DNA of 14,797 nt from an uncultured Bacteroides sp. (GTDB taxonomy: Bacteria; Bacteroidota; Bacteroidia; Bacteroidales; Bacteroidaceae), in assembly GCA_902472795.1 (NCBI GenBank), contig CABROZ010000055.1:1-14797 (forward strand), written 5' to 3'. Both the position numbers and the translations under genes were made by a program. Below are positions 6,641 to 14,797 of the stretch, one piece after another (the stretch's first letter is position 1; each line of letters opens with the position of its first letter). The notes beneath the pieces are model-generated. The model ran no database searches and had not been told where the DNA came from. It saw only the letters and a list, made by a program, of their open reading frames with translations.

Positions 6641-9600
6641 ATGGATTCAGAACTAATGAAAAACAATCGAAAACTGGTAATGAGCCTGCTCCTTTGTGCC
6701 GGTTTCATTGGCGGTAATCCTCTTGTTGCAGTTGCTAGTTCGGGCGATTATTCGGTGCAGAAAGTCACCCAAAGTACGACAAATCCCAAGCGAACACTGC
6801 TGGGAACTGTAGTCGATGCTTCGACCGGTGAAGCATTGATTGGTGTAAACATCCGGTTGAAAGGAACGGAACAGGGAACTATTACGGATATCGACGGAAA
6901 GTTCTCTATCGAAGTGACCAGCAAATCGGAACTTCAGGTTTCTTACATAGGTTATAAATCACAGGAATTGGTTGTCGGCGATCTGGGTGTGATAACCATC
7001 AAGATGGAGTCGGACAACGAAGTGCTGGACGAAGTTGTCGTTGTAGGTCAGGGTACGCAGAAGAAGGTATCGGTGACAGGTTCTATCACCACCGTCAAGG
7101 GTGCCACGCTGAAGGCTCCTTCGTCATCGTTGACCAATGCTTTGGCCGGTAAGCTGTCCGGTATCATTTCGATGACCACCAGCGGTGAGCCGGGTTCGGC
7201 TTCCGAGTTCTACATCCGTGGTATCAATACGTTCGGCGGCGTGGCTACTCCGTTGATCCTGTTGGACGGTGTGGAAATCTCCTCGACCGACCTGAACCGC
7301 ATTCCGGCAGAGTCTATCGAAAGCTTTTCGCTGTTGAAGGATGCTTCGGCCACAGCCATTTACGGTAACCGTGGTGCGAACGGCGTAATGTTGGTCACTA
7401 CCAAGAAGGGTGCCGAGAATACGAAGGCCACGGTCAACGTCTCTTTGGAAGCTTCTTACTTCAAGCCGATGAATGTGGTCGATTTTGCTGACGGTGCCAC
7501 TTACATGCGTACTTACAACGAGGCTGCACAGGCCCGAAGCGCAACGACCATTACTTCGCCCCGTTATACGGAAGAGCAGATTCAGAACACGGCCAACGGC
7601 ACGAATCCGTATGTCTATCCCGATGTGGACTGGTACGACCTGTTGTTCCGGGAAGGCAACTATAACCAGCGTGCCAACGTCAATGTTCAGGGTGGTGGTT
7701 CGCGCGTATCCTATTATATGAGCTTGCAGGCCAATCACGATACCGGTCTGTTGGATGCTCCGACCAACTACTATTACAATCCGAACATCAATAACTGGGA
7801 ATACAACTTCCAGAACAACATTTCGTACAAACTGACCAATACCACGACGGTCGATTTGCGTATGATGGCTCAGATTGGTAACCAGAAGGGACCTAACTAT
7901 TCCACTTCCGATTTGTACAAGGCGGTTATGTCGGCCAATCCGGTTTCGTTCCCTGCTTATTTCCCTGCCGATGACGAACACATCTACTTCGGTAACGCGG
8001 AAGTAAAGTCGGGTGTGTATGGAACCAACCCTTATGCTTACATGATGAGTTCGTTCAAGGAGACCAATTACAATACGTTGAATACTTCTTTGAATCTGAC
8101 TCAGGACTTGAGTTTCATTACCGAAGGTTTAAGCCTGAAGGCATTGGTCAACTTCAAGAACTGGTCGCAGTCGTATTATTCGCGTTCGCTCACACCTTAT
8201 TATTATAGGGTAAAGGACGGTTCTTTCGACCCGGCTACCGGTGCTTACGAACTGGATCTGCTGCAGACCGGTACCGATTACGTCAGCCAGTCGGGCATAT
8301 CCAAGTCGGCCGACCAGACTTTCTACTTCGACGTGCGTGCCGACTGGAAGCGCAGCTTCGGCGAGCACAACCTGACTGCGATGTTGATGTACATGATGCG
8401 TGAATACCGCAGCGATGTGTTGCCTAACCGCAACCAGGGTTACTCCGGTCGTCTGACTTACGACTATGCCAACAAATACTTGTTCGAATTCAACTTTGGT
8501 TACAATGGTTCCGAGCGTTTGGCTGCCGGCGAGCGCTTCGAGTTCTTCCCGGCTGCTTCTATAGGTTGGGTGGCCAGTGCGGAAAACTTCTGGAAACCGA
8601 TTTCGCAATACATTAACCATTTCAAGATAAGAGCTTCATACGGTCTGGTAGGTAGCGATGAGTTCAACAGCAGTGCTCCTCACTTCCTCTATCAGAACAA
8701 CATCAGCATCGGAGCCGGACACAACTTCTGGACCGGTCTGCCTACCAACGAAACTTACCGCAGTGGTCCCGCCTTCTATGTGCTGGCTGTGGAGAATGCC
8801 GGTTGGGAGCACGTAAAGAAGTTCGATATCGGTGTGGACATGTCGATTCTGAACCAGATCAACATCACGTTCGATTACTTCCACGACCTTCGCGACCGCA
8901 TCCTGATGGCGCGTGCTTCCTGGCCCAACCTGTTAGGATACTGGGGTTCGGTGCCTTGGAGCAACATCGGCGAGGTAGTGAACCAAGGTGTGGAACTGAG
9001 TATCAACTGGAGCAAACAGTTCGGTAAAGACTGGACGGTAGATTTCCGCGGTAACTTCACTTACAACCAGAATGAGTACAAATACGTGGACGAACCCGAA
9101 TATCCCTACGTATGGCAGACAAAGACCGGAAAGCCGCTGAACGTGCAGACGGGTTACATTGCCGAAGGTCTGTTCGCGAGTCAGGAAGAAATTGACAACT
9201 GGGCCGACCAGTCGCAGCTGGGTGCCAACATCATGCCGGGCGACATCAAGTATCGTGACGTGAACGGCGACGGACAGATTACGACCGAGGACCAGGTGAT
9301 GCTGTCGCCTTACGATGAAATTCCCCGCATACAATACGGTTTCGGACTGAACGTGTCGTATAAGAAGTTCGATTTCGGCGTATTCTTCAACGGTTCGGCC
9401 AAGCGGAAGATTATGATCAACAGCGGTTATGCCCCCTTCCTGTCGGGTGGTGGCGACGGCTCGAACGTAGAAAGTCTGGAGCGCAACCTGATGCAGTGGA
9501 TTGCTGACGATCACTGGTCGGTGGACAACCCCAATCCGAATGCGGCTTATCCGCGTCTGGGTGTGACCAGTGCCGACATCAACAACAACATTCAGCCCAG

Positions 9601-9799
9601 CTCGTACTGGCTGCGCAACGGTAACTTCCTGCGCTTCAAGACGCTTGAAATCGGTTACCGCTTCCCGATGTGCCGTGTTTACTTCAACGGCGACAATCTG
9701 GCCGTGTTCAGTCCCTTCAAGTTGTGGGATCCCGAACTTGACTGGAACTCCTATCCGTTGCAACGTACATTTAACTTAGGCGTTCAGTTTACATTCTAA
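6641..9799 (+). CDS. SusC/RagA-family TonB-dependent outer-membrane transporter
   Basis: The product is 1052 residues, normal for SusC proteins, which import oligosaccharides across the outer membrane using TonB energy. A signal peptide is followed by a carboxypeptidase-regulatory-like beta-sandwich at about 51-122 (LLGTVVDASTGEALIGVNI, TDIDGKFSI, SYIGYKS). Next come LDEVVVVGQGTQKKVSVTGS (129-148) and the plug domain (about 142-257, with LLKDASATAIYGNRGANGVM at 231-250). The beta-barrel ends in the aromatic terminus FNLGVQFTF, as required for outer-membrane assembly. A second ATG at 6656 (Met6, MKNNRKLVMS) gives the more usual signal peptide and may be the true start. It is first in the operon, 34 bp ahead of its SusD partner, with no frame disruption seen. 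The substrate is not deducible from sequence alone. Confidence 0.97.
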   Translation: MDSELMKNNRKLVMSLLLCAGFIGGNPLVAVASSGDYSVQKVTQSTTNPKRTLLGTVVDASTGEALIGVNIRLKGTEQGTITDIDGKFSIEVTSKSELQVSYIGYKSQELVVGDLGVITIKMESDNEVLDEVVVVGQGTQKKVSVTGSITTVKGATLKAPSSSLTNALAGKLSGIISMTTSGEPGSASEFYIRGINTFGGVATPLILLDGVEISSTDLNRIPAESIESFSLLKDASATAIYGNRGANGVMLVTTKKGAENTKATVNVSLEASYFKPMNVVDFADGATYMRTYNEAAQARSATTITSPRYTEEQIQNTANGTNPYVYPDVDWYDLLFREGNYNQRANVNVQGGGSRVSYYMSLQANHDTGLLDAPTNYYYNPNINNWEYNFQNNISYKLTNTTTVDLRMMAQIGNQKGPNYSTSDLYKAVMSANPVSFPAYFPADDEHIYFGNAEVKSGVYGTNPYAYMMSSFKETNYNTLNTSLNLTQDLSFITEGLSLKALVNFKNWSQSYYSRSLTPYYYRVKDGSFDPATGAYELDLLQTGTDYVSQSGISKSADQTFYFDVRADWKRSFGEHNLTAMLMYMMREYRSDVLPNRNQGYSGRLTYDYANKYLFEFNFGYNGSERLAAGERFEFFPAASIGWVASAENFWKPISQYINHFKIRASYGLVGSDEFNSSAPHFLYQNNISIGAGHNFWTGLPTNETYRSGPAFYVLAVENAGWEHVKKFDIGVDMSILNQINITFDYFHDLRDRILMARASWPNLLGYWGSVPWSNIGEVVNQGVELSINWSKQFGKDWTVDFRGNFTYNQNEYKYVDEPEYPYVWQTKTGKPLNVQTGYIAEGLFASQEEIDNWADQSQLGANIMPGDIKYRDVNGDGQITTEDQVMLSPYDEIPRIQYGFGLNVSYKKFDFGVFFNGSAKRKIMINSGYAPFLSGGGDGSNVESLERNLMQWIADDHWSVDNPNPNAAYPRLGVTSADINNNIQPSSYWLRNGNFLRFKTLEIGYRFPMCRVYFNGDNLAVFSPFKLWDPELDWNSYPLQRTFNLGVQFTF

Positions 9800-9833
9800 A
9801 AAAGCTGGTTTTAACATACATAGTAATAAAGAT

Positions 9834-11858
9834 ATGAAACTATTTAAGAAATTAACCCATATAACGCAGGCTTTGCTGATACCCTGCTGCCTGCTCACTT
9901 CGTGCAACTATCTGGATGTCATTCCGCCTGCACAGGCCGATTTTGACGATACGATGAAAGACGAGGCTGCTACTTTGAGCTTCCTGTTTACCTGTTACGG
10001 CTACGTGCCCCGCTGTCAGGTTTACGACTTCAAGGCTTACGAACTGTCGGCCGACGAGGTCATCTTCCCGAAAGATTGGGACATGTATGGCCAGCAAATG
10101 GCTTGGGGAACAGTATCTCCTTCCTACTATAAAGTGTGGAACGGCAGTCAGACATCGGACGATTTCAACATTTGGACTCCCAGTTACAACTGGATTGGTT
10201 ATGTTCACCATTTCCTCAGTCTGATTGACGAACTGCAGCCGACGGGTGTGACCGAAGAAGACAAGGCTCAGTACAAGGCCGAGTGCTACTTCCTCGAGGC
10301 TTACTACCACTTCCGCGTGCTGCAGGCTTTCGGCCCGTGTCCGATCATTGCCGAGAAGGTGGATCCGAACATCACGAACGAAGAGATTCCCGGACGTTCG
10401 CACTTCGATTATTGCGTGGATTGGATTGTGCAGAAGCTGGACGATGCAGCTGCCGTACTCCCTGCCGTACGCGAAACGGCCGACCTGGGACGTGCTACCT
10501 CTACCATCGCCAAGTGTCTGAAGGCACGCGTACTGCTGTATGCCGCTTCGCCGTTGTGGAACGGTTCGTTCCCAACTCCGGGATGGAAGAATACCAACTA
10601 CGAGACTCCGGGCTATGGCACCGAACTGGTAAGCACGTCGTACGATGAGACGAAGTGGACCCGCGCCCTGACTGCCTGCCAGGAGGCTTTGGAGGCTGCC
10701 CAGGCTGCCGGTTACCAGCTCTTCGACATCGAGGCTGCCAACGAGAAGGCCGAGCGCGACGGCATCGACCTGCCTTTCATCCCGGGACGTGAGGAGGATA
10801 CGGAAGAGAACATCCTCTTCAAGCAGCGTGTGCGCATGTTCCAGTATCTGGTAACTGCCACCGAGGGCGACAACAACAAGGAGCTCATTTGGGGACAGCG
10901 CATTGATTCGGACGGCACCAACAGCGGTGAAGCTACGACAGCCCGTCTGCCGAACCGTGTAGTGAAGAAGAGTGATGGTAGCTGGAACGGCGGTTGGGCC
11001 GGATTTGCACCGACTCTGTACACCGTGCAGCACTTCTATACCGAAAACGGAGAATTGCCCGAGGACGACCCCGACTTCTTCCCGCAGAGCGAGTGGTACA
11101 CCCGCTTCTACGAAGGTACCTCCAGTCCGTCGCTGACAACCGACCTCGACGGCGAGGACGTGAAGAACGACATCATCAAGCTGAACGCCCGTCGCGAGGC
11201 CCGTTTCTACGCCTGGATTGCTTACGACGGATGCGAATATGCCAAGAAGATCAATAACGGAAACCCGCTGTGGCTGAACTTTAAGAATACGAACACCAAC
11301 GGTTGGCGTGCTTCCGACTCGCGTAACATCTCCGGAACGGGCTATCTGTCGAAGAAGTTTATCGATCCGGCCATCAACTACACCACGAGCGGTTCGACCA
11401 ACCATGCTGCCGCCCGTCGTCCGTACATCCGTATGGCCGAGCTTTACCTGAACCTGGCCGAGTGCTATGCCGCTCTGAATCGTGAAGGTGAAGCGTTGGA
11501 CAATCTGAACATCATCCGCCAGCGTGCAGGCATCAGAGACCTGACGTCGGCCGACCTTTCGGAAATGAGCCTGATGGACTGGGTGCGCAACGAACGCTTT
11601 GTGGAACTGTTCGAGGAAGGACACCGCTATTACGACCTGCGCCGCTGGGCGATTGCTCCCGACATGCTGAAGGCCGGAACGCGCTTCGGGCTGAACGGTC
11701 TGACGCTGAACCCGACCTTCGAGGAATTCAACACTCCGATGCTCATCGACCAGCCCTTCAAGTGGGACAACAAGCAGTACCTGCTTCCTGTATGGTCGAG
11801 AAGTGATTACGATGAACTTTACAGTAACCCGCAGATGGTACAGGCTCCGGGATATTAA
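9834..11858 (+). CDS. SusD/RagB-family nutrient-uptake outer-membrane lipoprotein
   Basis: The product is 674 residues, at the long end for SusD proteins. These are surface lipoproteins that cap the SusC barrel and capture the glycan. The lipobox LTSC places the lipidated cysteine at residue 24, followed by the typical NYLDVIPPAQADFDD. The C-terminal RagB/SusD signature is clear: RRPYIRMAELYLNLAECYAA near residue 525, with NIIRQRAGI following, then WVRNERFVELFEEGHRYYDLRRW near 583-604. Helical TPR-like segments typical of the fold are also present (for example FLEAYYHFRVLQAFGP). It follows susC by 34 bp without a promoter or terminator, so it is co-transcribed. A 7-bp AT-rich inverted repeat overlaps its stop codon (11852-11870). 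The family is certain; the ligand is unknown. Confidence 0.97.
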   Translation: MKLFKKLTHITQALLIPCCLLTSCNYLDVIPPAQADFDDTMKDEAATLSFLFTCYGYVPRCQVYDFKAYELSADEVIFPKDWDMYGQQMAWGTVSPSYYKVWNGSQTSDDFNIWTPSYNWIGYVHHFLSLIDELQPTGVTEEDKAQYKAECYFLEAYYHFRVLQAFGPCPIIAEKVDPNITNEEIPGRSHFDYCVDWIVQKLDDAAAVLPAVRETADLGRATSTIAKCLKARVLLYAASPLWNGSFPTPGWKNTNYETPGYGTELVSTSYDETKWTRALTACQEALEAAQAAGYQLFDIEAANEKAERDGIDLPFIPGREEDTEENILFKQRVRMFQYLVTATEGDNNKELIWGQRIDSDGTNSGEATTARLPNRVVKKSDGSWNGGWAGFAPTLYTVQHFYTENGELPEDDPDFFPQSEWYTRFYEGTSSPSLTTDLDGEDVKNDIIKLNARREARFYAWIAYDGCEYAKKINNGNPLWLNFKNTNTNGWRASDSRNISGTGYLSKKFIDPAINYTTSGSTNHAAARRPYIRMAELYLNLAECYAALNREGEALDNLNIIRQRAGIRDLTSADLSEMSLMDWVRNERFVELFEEGHRYYDLRRWAIAPDMLKAGTRFGLNGLTLNPTFEEFNTPMLIDQPFKWDNKQYLLPVWSRSDYDELYSNPQMVQAPGY

Positions 11859-11884
11859 TATTCTTAATATAAACAACGCATTTT

Positions 11885-13225
11885 ATGAAAATAAATAATA
11901 TATGGTTGGCAGGCGGATTGCTTCTGTTGGCAGCCTGCAACGAGTCGGAATACGATCTGGAGAATCTGGTTCCGGCGGAATATCATAAGATTCTTTACGT
12001 GAACGACAGCGGCAAGCAGGAGCTTACCCTGTTCGATACGGAGGAGGACAACACGTACACCTTCTCGGTGTTCAAGGCCGGAAGCGACCCTTATCAGACG
12101 GCGTCGGTCGATGTCAACGTCCTGTCGCAGGAAGAGGTGGACAGCGAATACAGCCAGTTGGAAGGCGTCAGCTACAAGGTGCTGGGCACGGACTGCTACT
12201 CGCTCGATGCCACTCATCTGGATTTCTCGGTCGAAGACCGCTACAAGCTGGTGAACATTGCGCTGAAGCCGCAACAGGTGAAGGCGCAGATGGAGGCCGA
12301 CCCCGAGTCGGTGTGGGTGCTGCCTCTGCACGTGACCAGCGAGAGCGACTCCATCAATGCCAATAAGGACGAACTCTTCCTGCAGATTGTGGACGTCATC
12401 ATGCCGGCAATGGGCTTTACCAACACGTCGGTTTCGGTGGAACAGTTCGACTACGGTTCGGCAACCGACCTGACCGAGAACATCGGCATCGGCCTTGATA
12501 CCGACAACAAGTGGGACATCACCGCCCAGCTGGTTGTGGATGAGGACTACATTGCCGAGTACAACGAAGAAAACGGTACCGTCTATCAGATGCTGCCCGA
12601 AGGAACCTATACCGTTCCCGAGTCGGTAACGCTGGCTTCGGGTATCACCAATTCGGGCATCTCGGTTTCGGTGACAGCCAGCACCCTCGAACCGGGCGAC
12701 TACATGCTGCCCATCCGCATCGAAAGCGTTTCGCAGTTCTCTATTTCGGCCGATAAGGCTGTTTATCCGCTGACCATCCGCATCATGGCTCCCGAACTGG
12801 ATCGTACGGGCTGGACGGCCGAGGCCAATACGGAAGAGCTTACGGGCGAAGGTGCAAGTGGTAAGGCCGGCTGTGCCATCGATGGCGACCTGAGCACTTA
12901 CTGGCACTCGATGTGGCAGTCGGGAACGAATCCGGGCATGCCTTACGAAATCATTGTCGATACGCAGGCCGAGCACACCTTTGCACAGTTCGCTCTGGTT
13001 CAGCGCCAGCACGATACGTATATGGATACCGCTTACGGTAAGTTCTACGTCAGCTCCGACAAGGAAGAGTGGACCCAGGTAGGCAGCTTCTCACTGGAGC
13101 AGATTACCACCGCCCAGACCTTTGGCGTGATTCCGACCCAGGGACGTTACTTCAAGGTTGTCATCGAAGCCAGCTATCGTGGCAACAATGCTTCGCTCAG
13201 CGAAATCTACGCTTACGGATTCTAA
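11885..13225 (+). CDS. Surface lipoprotein with DUF1735-like and F5/8 type C-like domains
   Basis: The product is 446 residues and lies 26 bp after susD, in the position usually held by SusE/F-like surface glycan-binding proteins. The lipobox LAAC puts the lipidated cysteine at residue 18. It is followed by an acid-rich NESEYDLE stretch, which in Bacteroidota often directs lipoproteins to the cell surface. Residues about 30-170 and 180-297 look like two tandem DUF1735-type beta domains (second: VEQFDYGS...VVDEDYIAEYNEENGTVYQMLPEGTY...ITIR-like end). Residues about 305-446 look like a discoidin/F5-8C carbohydrate-binding domain (GCAIDGDLSTYWHS at 329-342, YGKFYVSSDKEEWTQVG, YFKVVIEASYRGNNASLSEIYAYGF at the end). 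No catalytic motif is visible, so its likely job is holding glycan at the surface. It is the last gene of the operon, before a strong terminator. Confidence 0.88.
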   Translation: MKINNIWLAGGLLLLAACNESEYDLENLVPAEYHKILYVNDSGKQELTLFDTEEDNTYTFSVFKAGSDPYQTASVDVNVLSQEEVDSEYSQLEGVSYKVLGTDCYSLDATHLDFSVEDRYKLVNIALKPQQVKAQMEADPESVWVLPLHVTSESDSINANKDELFLQIVDVIMPAMGFTNTSVSVEQFDYGSATDLTENIGIGLDTDNKWDITAQLVVDEDYIAEYNEENGTVYQMLPEGTYTVPESVTLASGITNSGISVSVTASTLEPGDYMLPIRIESVSQFSISADKAVYPLTIRIMAPELDRTGWTAEANTEELTGEGASGKAGCAIDGDLSTYWHSMWQSGTNPGMPYEIIVDTQAEHTFAQFALVQRQHDTYMDTAYGKFYVSSDKEEWTQVGSFSLEQITTAQTFGVIPTQGRYFKVVIEASYRGNNASLSEIYAYGF

Positions 13226-13261
13226 CGACAGAGGTCCTGCCGAAAGGCTCTGAACATACTG

Positions 13262-13293
13262 AAGGGTGCTCCCGGATGACGGGGCACCCTTTT
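13262..13293 (+). terminator. Rho-independent terminator of the susC-susD-lipoprotein operon
   Basis: AAGGGTGC (13262-13269) pairs with GCACCCTT (13284-13291). The stem is extended inward by CCCG/CGGG with one bulged T, the loop is GATGA, and TTTT follows the arm. It lies 37 bp after the stop codon of the third gene and separates the operon from the GH2 gene. Confidence 0.88.
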
Positions 13294-13305
13294 GCTTTGC
13301 CGATA

Positions 13306-13333
13306 CCCTATGTAGGGAAGTTTTATATCTTTG
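13306..13333 (+). promoter_or_regulatory. GH2 gene promoter region with an operator-like palindrome
   Basis: TATCTTTG at 13326-13333 matches the TAnnTTTG -7 consensus and lies 34 bases before the GH2 start codon. CCCTA-TG-TAGGG (13306-13317) is a palindrome between the expected -33 and -7 positions, where a regulator could bind. The composite motif found before susC is absent here. TTTG at 13296-13299 is 26 bases upstream of the -7 box, too far for a standard -33 element. Confidence 0.5.
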
Positions 13334-13367
13334 CATTATTGAATACGATTAAACGATTTTCTTTATC

Positions 13368-14797
13368 ATGAAAAACAGGCTGATTACTTTGCTGCTGGGG
13401 CTGTTCTTTGTTTTGGCTCCAGTGATTCCGGCTGCTGCCCAGGTATCCTTTGGCAAGGCCGGCAAGTTTAACGACGGATGGCTGTTCACGCTCTCCGACG
13501 ATTCGTTGATGTCCTCCACCGACTACGATGATGCCCGCTGGCGCAGGCTCGATTTGCCTCACGACTGGTCGGTTGAACATCATTTGTCGCCTTCGTTAGC
13601 CAGCTGTACCGGCTATCTGCCCGGCGGTGTGGGCTGGTATCGCAAGCATTTCCGCATCGACGACGATGCGGCGCGTCATTACATCTACTTCGAGGGTATA
13701 TACAACCGTAGCGAAGTTTATCTGAACGGGCATCTGCTGGGTAAGCGTCCGAATGGTTACATTTCCTTCATGTACGACATGACTCCTTATCTGAAGGAAG
13801 GCGACAACGTGCTGGCGGTGCGCGTGGACCACAGCCGATATGCCGATTCGCGCTGGTACACGGGTTCGGGCATCTACCGCGACGTGTGGATGGTGTCGGC
13901 TTCAGACATTCACTTTGCCCAGTGGGGAGTAGGGTGGCACGCTGCTTCGCTCACCGACCGCCGGGCTGTGGTGGCTGTCGATGTGGAGGTGGAGAAGCAC
14001 GTGGATGCTACAGGCCGGCTGGAAGTGAAAGCTGCGCTGCTCGATGCCGCTGGCCGGCAGGTGGCACAGGGCACTGCACGGATGGCCGACCGCAAGGCCG
14101 GACTGTCCAAACTCGCCTTGAGCCTGCGGGTGAGCAATCCGAAACGCTGGGACCTCGATAGCCCTTATTTATATACGTTGAGAACGGAGCTGCTGCAGGA
14201 CGGCACGGTGCTGGACAGCTGTCTGACCACCGTCGGACTGCGTACGCTGGAGTTCGACCCTGACAAAGGATTTGCGCTGAATGGCCGCTGGATGAAGGTG
14301 AAAGGTGTCTGCCTGCACCACGATGCCGGTGTGCTGGGGGCCGTAGTACCGTCCGAGGTGTGGAAACGCCGCCTGAAGAACCTGAAAGGCATTGGCGTGA
14401 ATGCCATCCGCATGAGCCATAATCCGCAGGCATCGGTGCTTTACGACTGGTGCGACCGCCTGGGACTGCTGGTGATGGACGAGGCTTCGGACGAGTGGGA
14501 GTTTCCCAAACGCAAGTGGATTAAAGGCTGGAATGTGGGCGAACCGGGTTATGACGGATCGTTCGACTTCTTCGAGGAATGGATCGAACGCGACGTGACG
14601 GACATGGTGCGCCGCGACCGCAATCATCCCAGCATCTTCCTGTGGAGCATCGGCAACGAGGTGGACTATCCCAACGACCCCTATTCGCATCCGGTGCTCG
14701 ACGGAGCGACCATCAATCAGCCCATGTTCGGTGGCTACAAGCCCGACGCTCCCGATGCCATGCGTATCGGTGCGATAGCCCGCCGTCTGGCGGCTTG
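13368..14797 (+). CDS. Glycoside hydrolase family 2 enzyme, probable beta-galactosidase type (3' truncated by window)
   Basis: 476 codons are visible and the frame is open at the right edge; family members usually have 800 or more residues. A signal peptide (cleavage near AAAQ, residues 22-25) sends it to the periplasm or surface. Domain order follows GH2: N-terminal sugar-binding jelly roll (about 35-180, with DLPHDWSVE, GWYRKHF and GIYRDVW), an Ig-like sandwich (about 185-292), then the TIM barrel, with KGVCLHHDAG at 312-321, IRMSHNPQ at 347-354 and LLVMDEASDEWE at 367-378. The acid/base glutamate is E431 in SIGNE; the nucleophile lies beyond the window. GH2 enzymes remove beta-linked galactose, glucuronic acid, mannose or similar sugars from chain ends, and the specificity here is not certain. 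The gene lies behind a terminator and has its own promoter, so it is a separate transcription unit that probably belongs to the same PUL. Confidence 0.92.
   Translation, partial: MKNRLITLLLGLFFVLAPVIPAAAQVSFGKAGKFNDGWLFTLSDDSLMSSTDYDDARWRRLDLPHDWSVEHHLSPSLASCTGYLPGGVGWYRKHFRIDDDAARHYIYFEGIYNRSEVYLNGHLLGKRPNGYISFMYDMTPYLKEGDNVLAVRVDHSRYADSRWYTGSGIYRDVWMVSASDIHFAQWGVGWHAASLTDRRAVVAVDVEVEKHVDATGRLEVKAALLDAAGRQVAQGTARMADRKAGLSKLALSLRVSNPKRWDLDSPYLYTLRTELLQDGTVLDSCLTTVGLRTLEFDPDKGFALNGRWMKVKGVCLHHDAGVLGAVVPSEVWKRRLKNLKGIGVNAIRMSHNPQASVLYDWCDRLGLLVMDEASDEWEFPKRKWIKGWNVGEPGYDGSFDFFEEWIERDVTDMVRRDRNHPSIFLWSIGNEVDYPNDPYSHPVLDGATINQPMFGGYKPDAPDAMRIGAIARRLAA

Noticed and set aside
9852..11876. A 674-residue antisense frame covering the whole of susD, and a similar 382-residue one (11864-13012)
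   Set aside because: They mirror genuine SusD and lipoprotein genes. The composition is typical of antisense shadows arising from strong codon bias, with no signal peptide or recognisable domain.
13230..13251. GCC-GAAA-GGC mini-hairpin after the third operon gene, considered as a terminator
   Set aside because: The stem is only 3 bp (plus a loosely paired AGA/TCT) with no T-tract; the real terminator follows at 13262-13293.
13339..13360. TTGA...CGATT...ACGATTTT before GH2, considered as a third copy of the composite motif
   Set aside because: The spacing and order differ from copies A and B, it lies downstream of the -7 box, and AT-rich leaders give such matches by chance.

Overview
The window reads as chromosomal DNA of a gut-type Bacteroidota bacterium (Bacteroides, Phocaeicola or a close relative). 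The grounds are a complete hybrid two-component regulator (HTCS), a SusC/SusD pair, Bacteroidota-style promoters with a TAnnTTTG -7 box, mostly weak or absent Shine-Dalgarno sequences, and a lipoprotein combining DUF1735-like and F5/8-type-C-like regions. Together these mark a polysaccharide utilization locus (PUL). The genus cannot be fixed from sequence reading alone.

Layout. (1) 1-1019, minus strand: a MATE-family multidrug/cation antiporter whose C-terminal end lies beyond the left edge. (2) 1020-1370: an intergenic region with a minus-strand promoter for MATE, a candidate plus-strand promoter, and a 135-bp nested palindrome (1177-1311) whose two 49-nt arms differ partly by base-pair-preserving changes. 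(3) 1371-2054: a small exported TPR protein. (4) 2109-6173, minus strand: a full-length, apparently intact HTCS. (5) 6174-6640: the divergent control region. It contains two copies, exactly 277 bp apart, of a composite motif placed at the same distance from two TAnnTTTG boxes. Between the copies lies a short, frameshifted 5' remnant of what looks like a GH97 glycosidase gene. (6) 6641-13225: a three-gene operon of SusC transporter, SusD lipoprotein and DUF1735/F5-8C surface lipoprotein, closed by a strong intrinsic terminator (13262-13293). (7) 13368 to the right edge: a separately promoted GH2 glycosidase, truncated by the window.

How the genes work together (family knowledge plus inference). 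The periplasmic propeller of the HTCS would sense an oligosaccharide. Its AraC-type domain would then activate the divergent promoters through the duplicated motif. SusC/SusD and the third lipoprotein would bind and import the glycan, and the exported GH2 enzyme would trim it. The decayed GH97 gene suggests the locus once encoded an alpha-glycosidase under the same control and has lost it. The glycan substrate cannot be named from this window.
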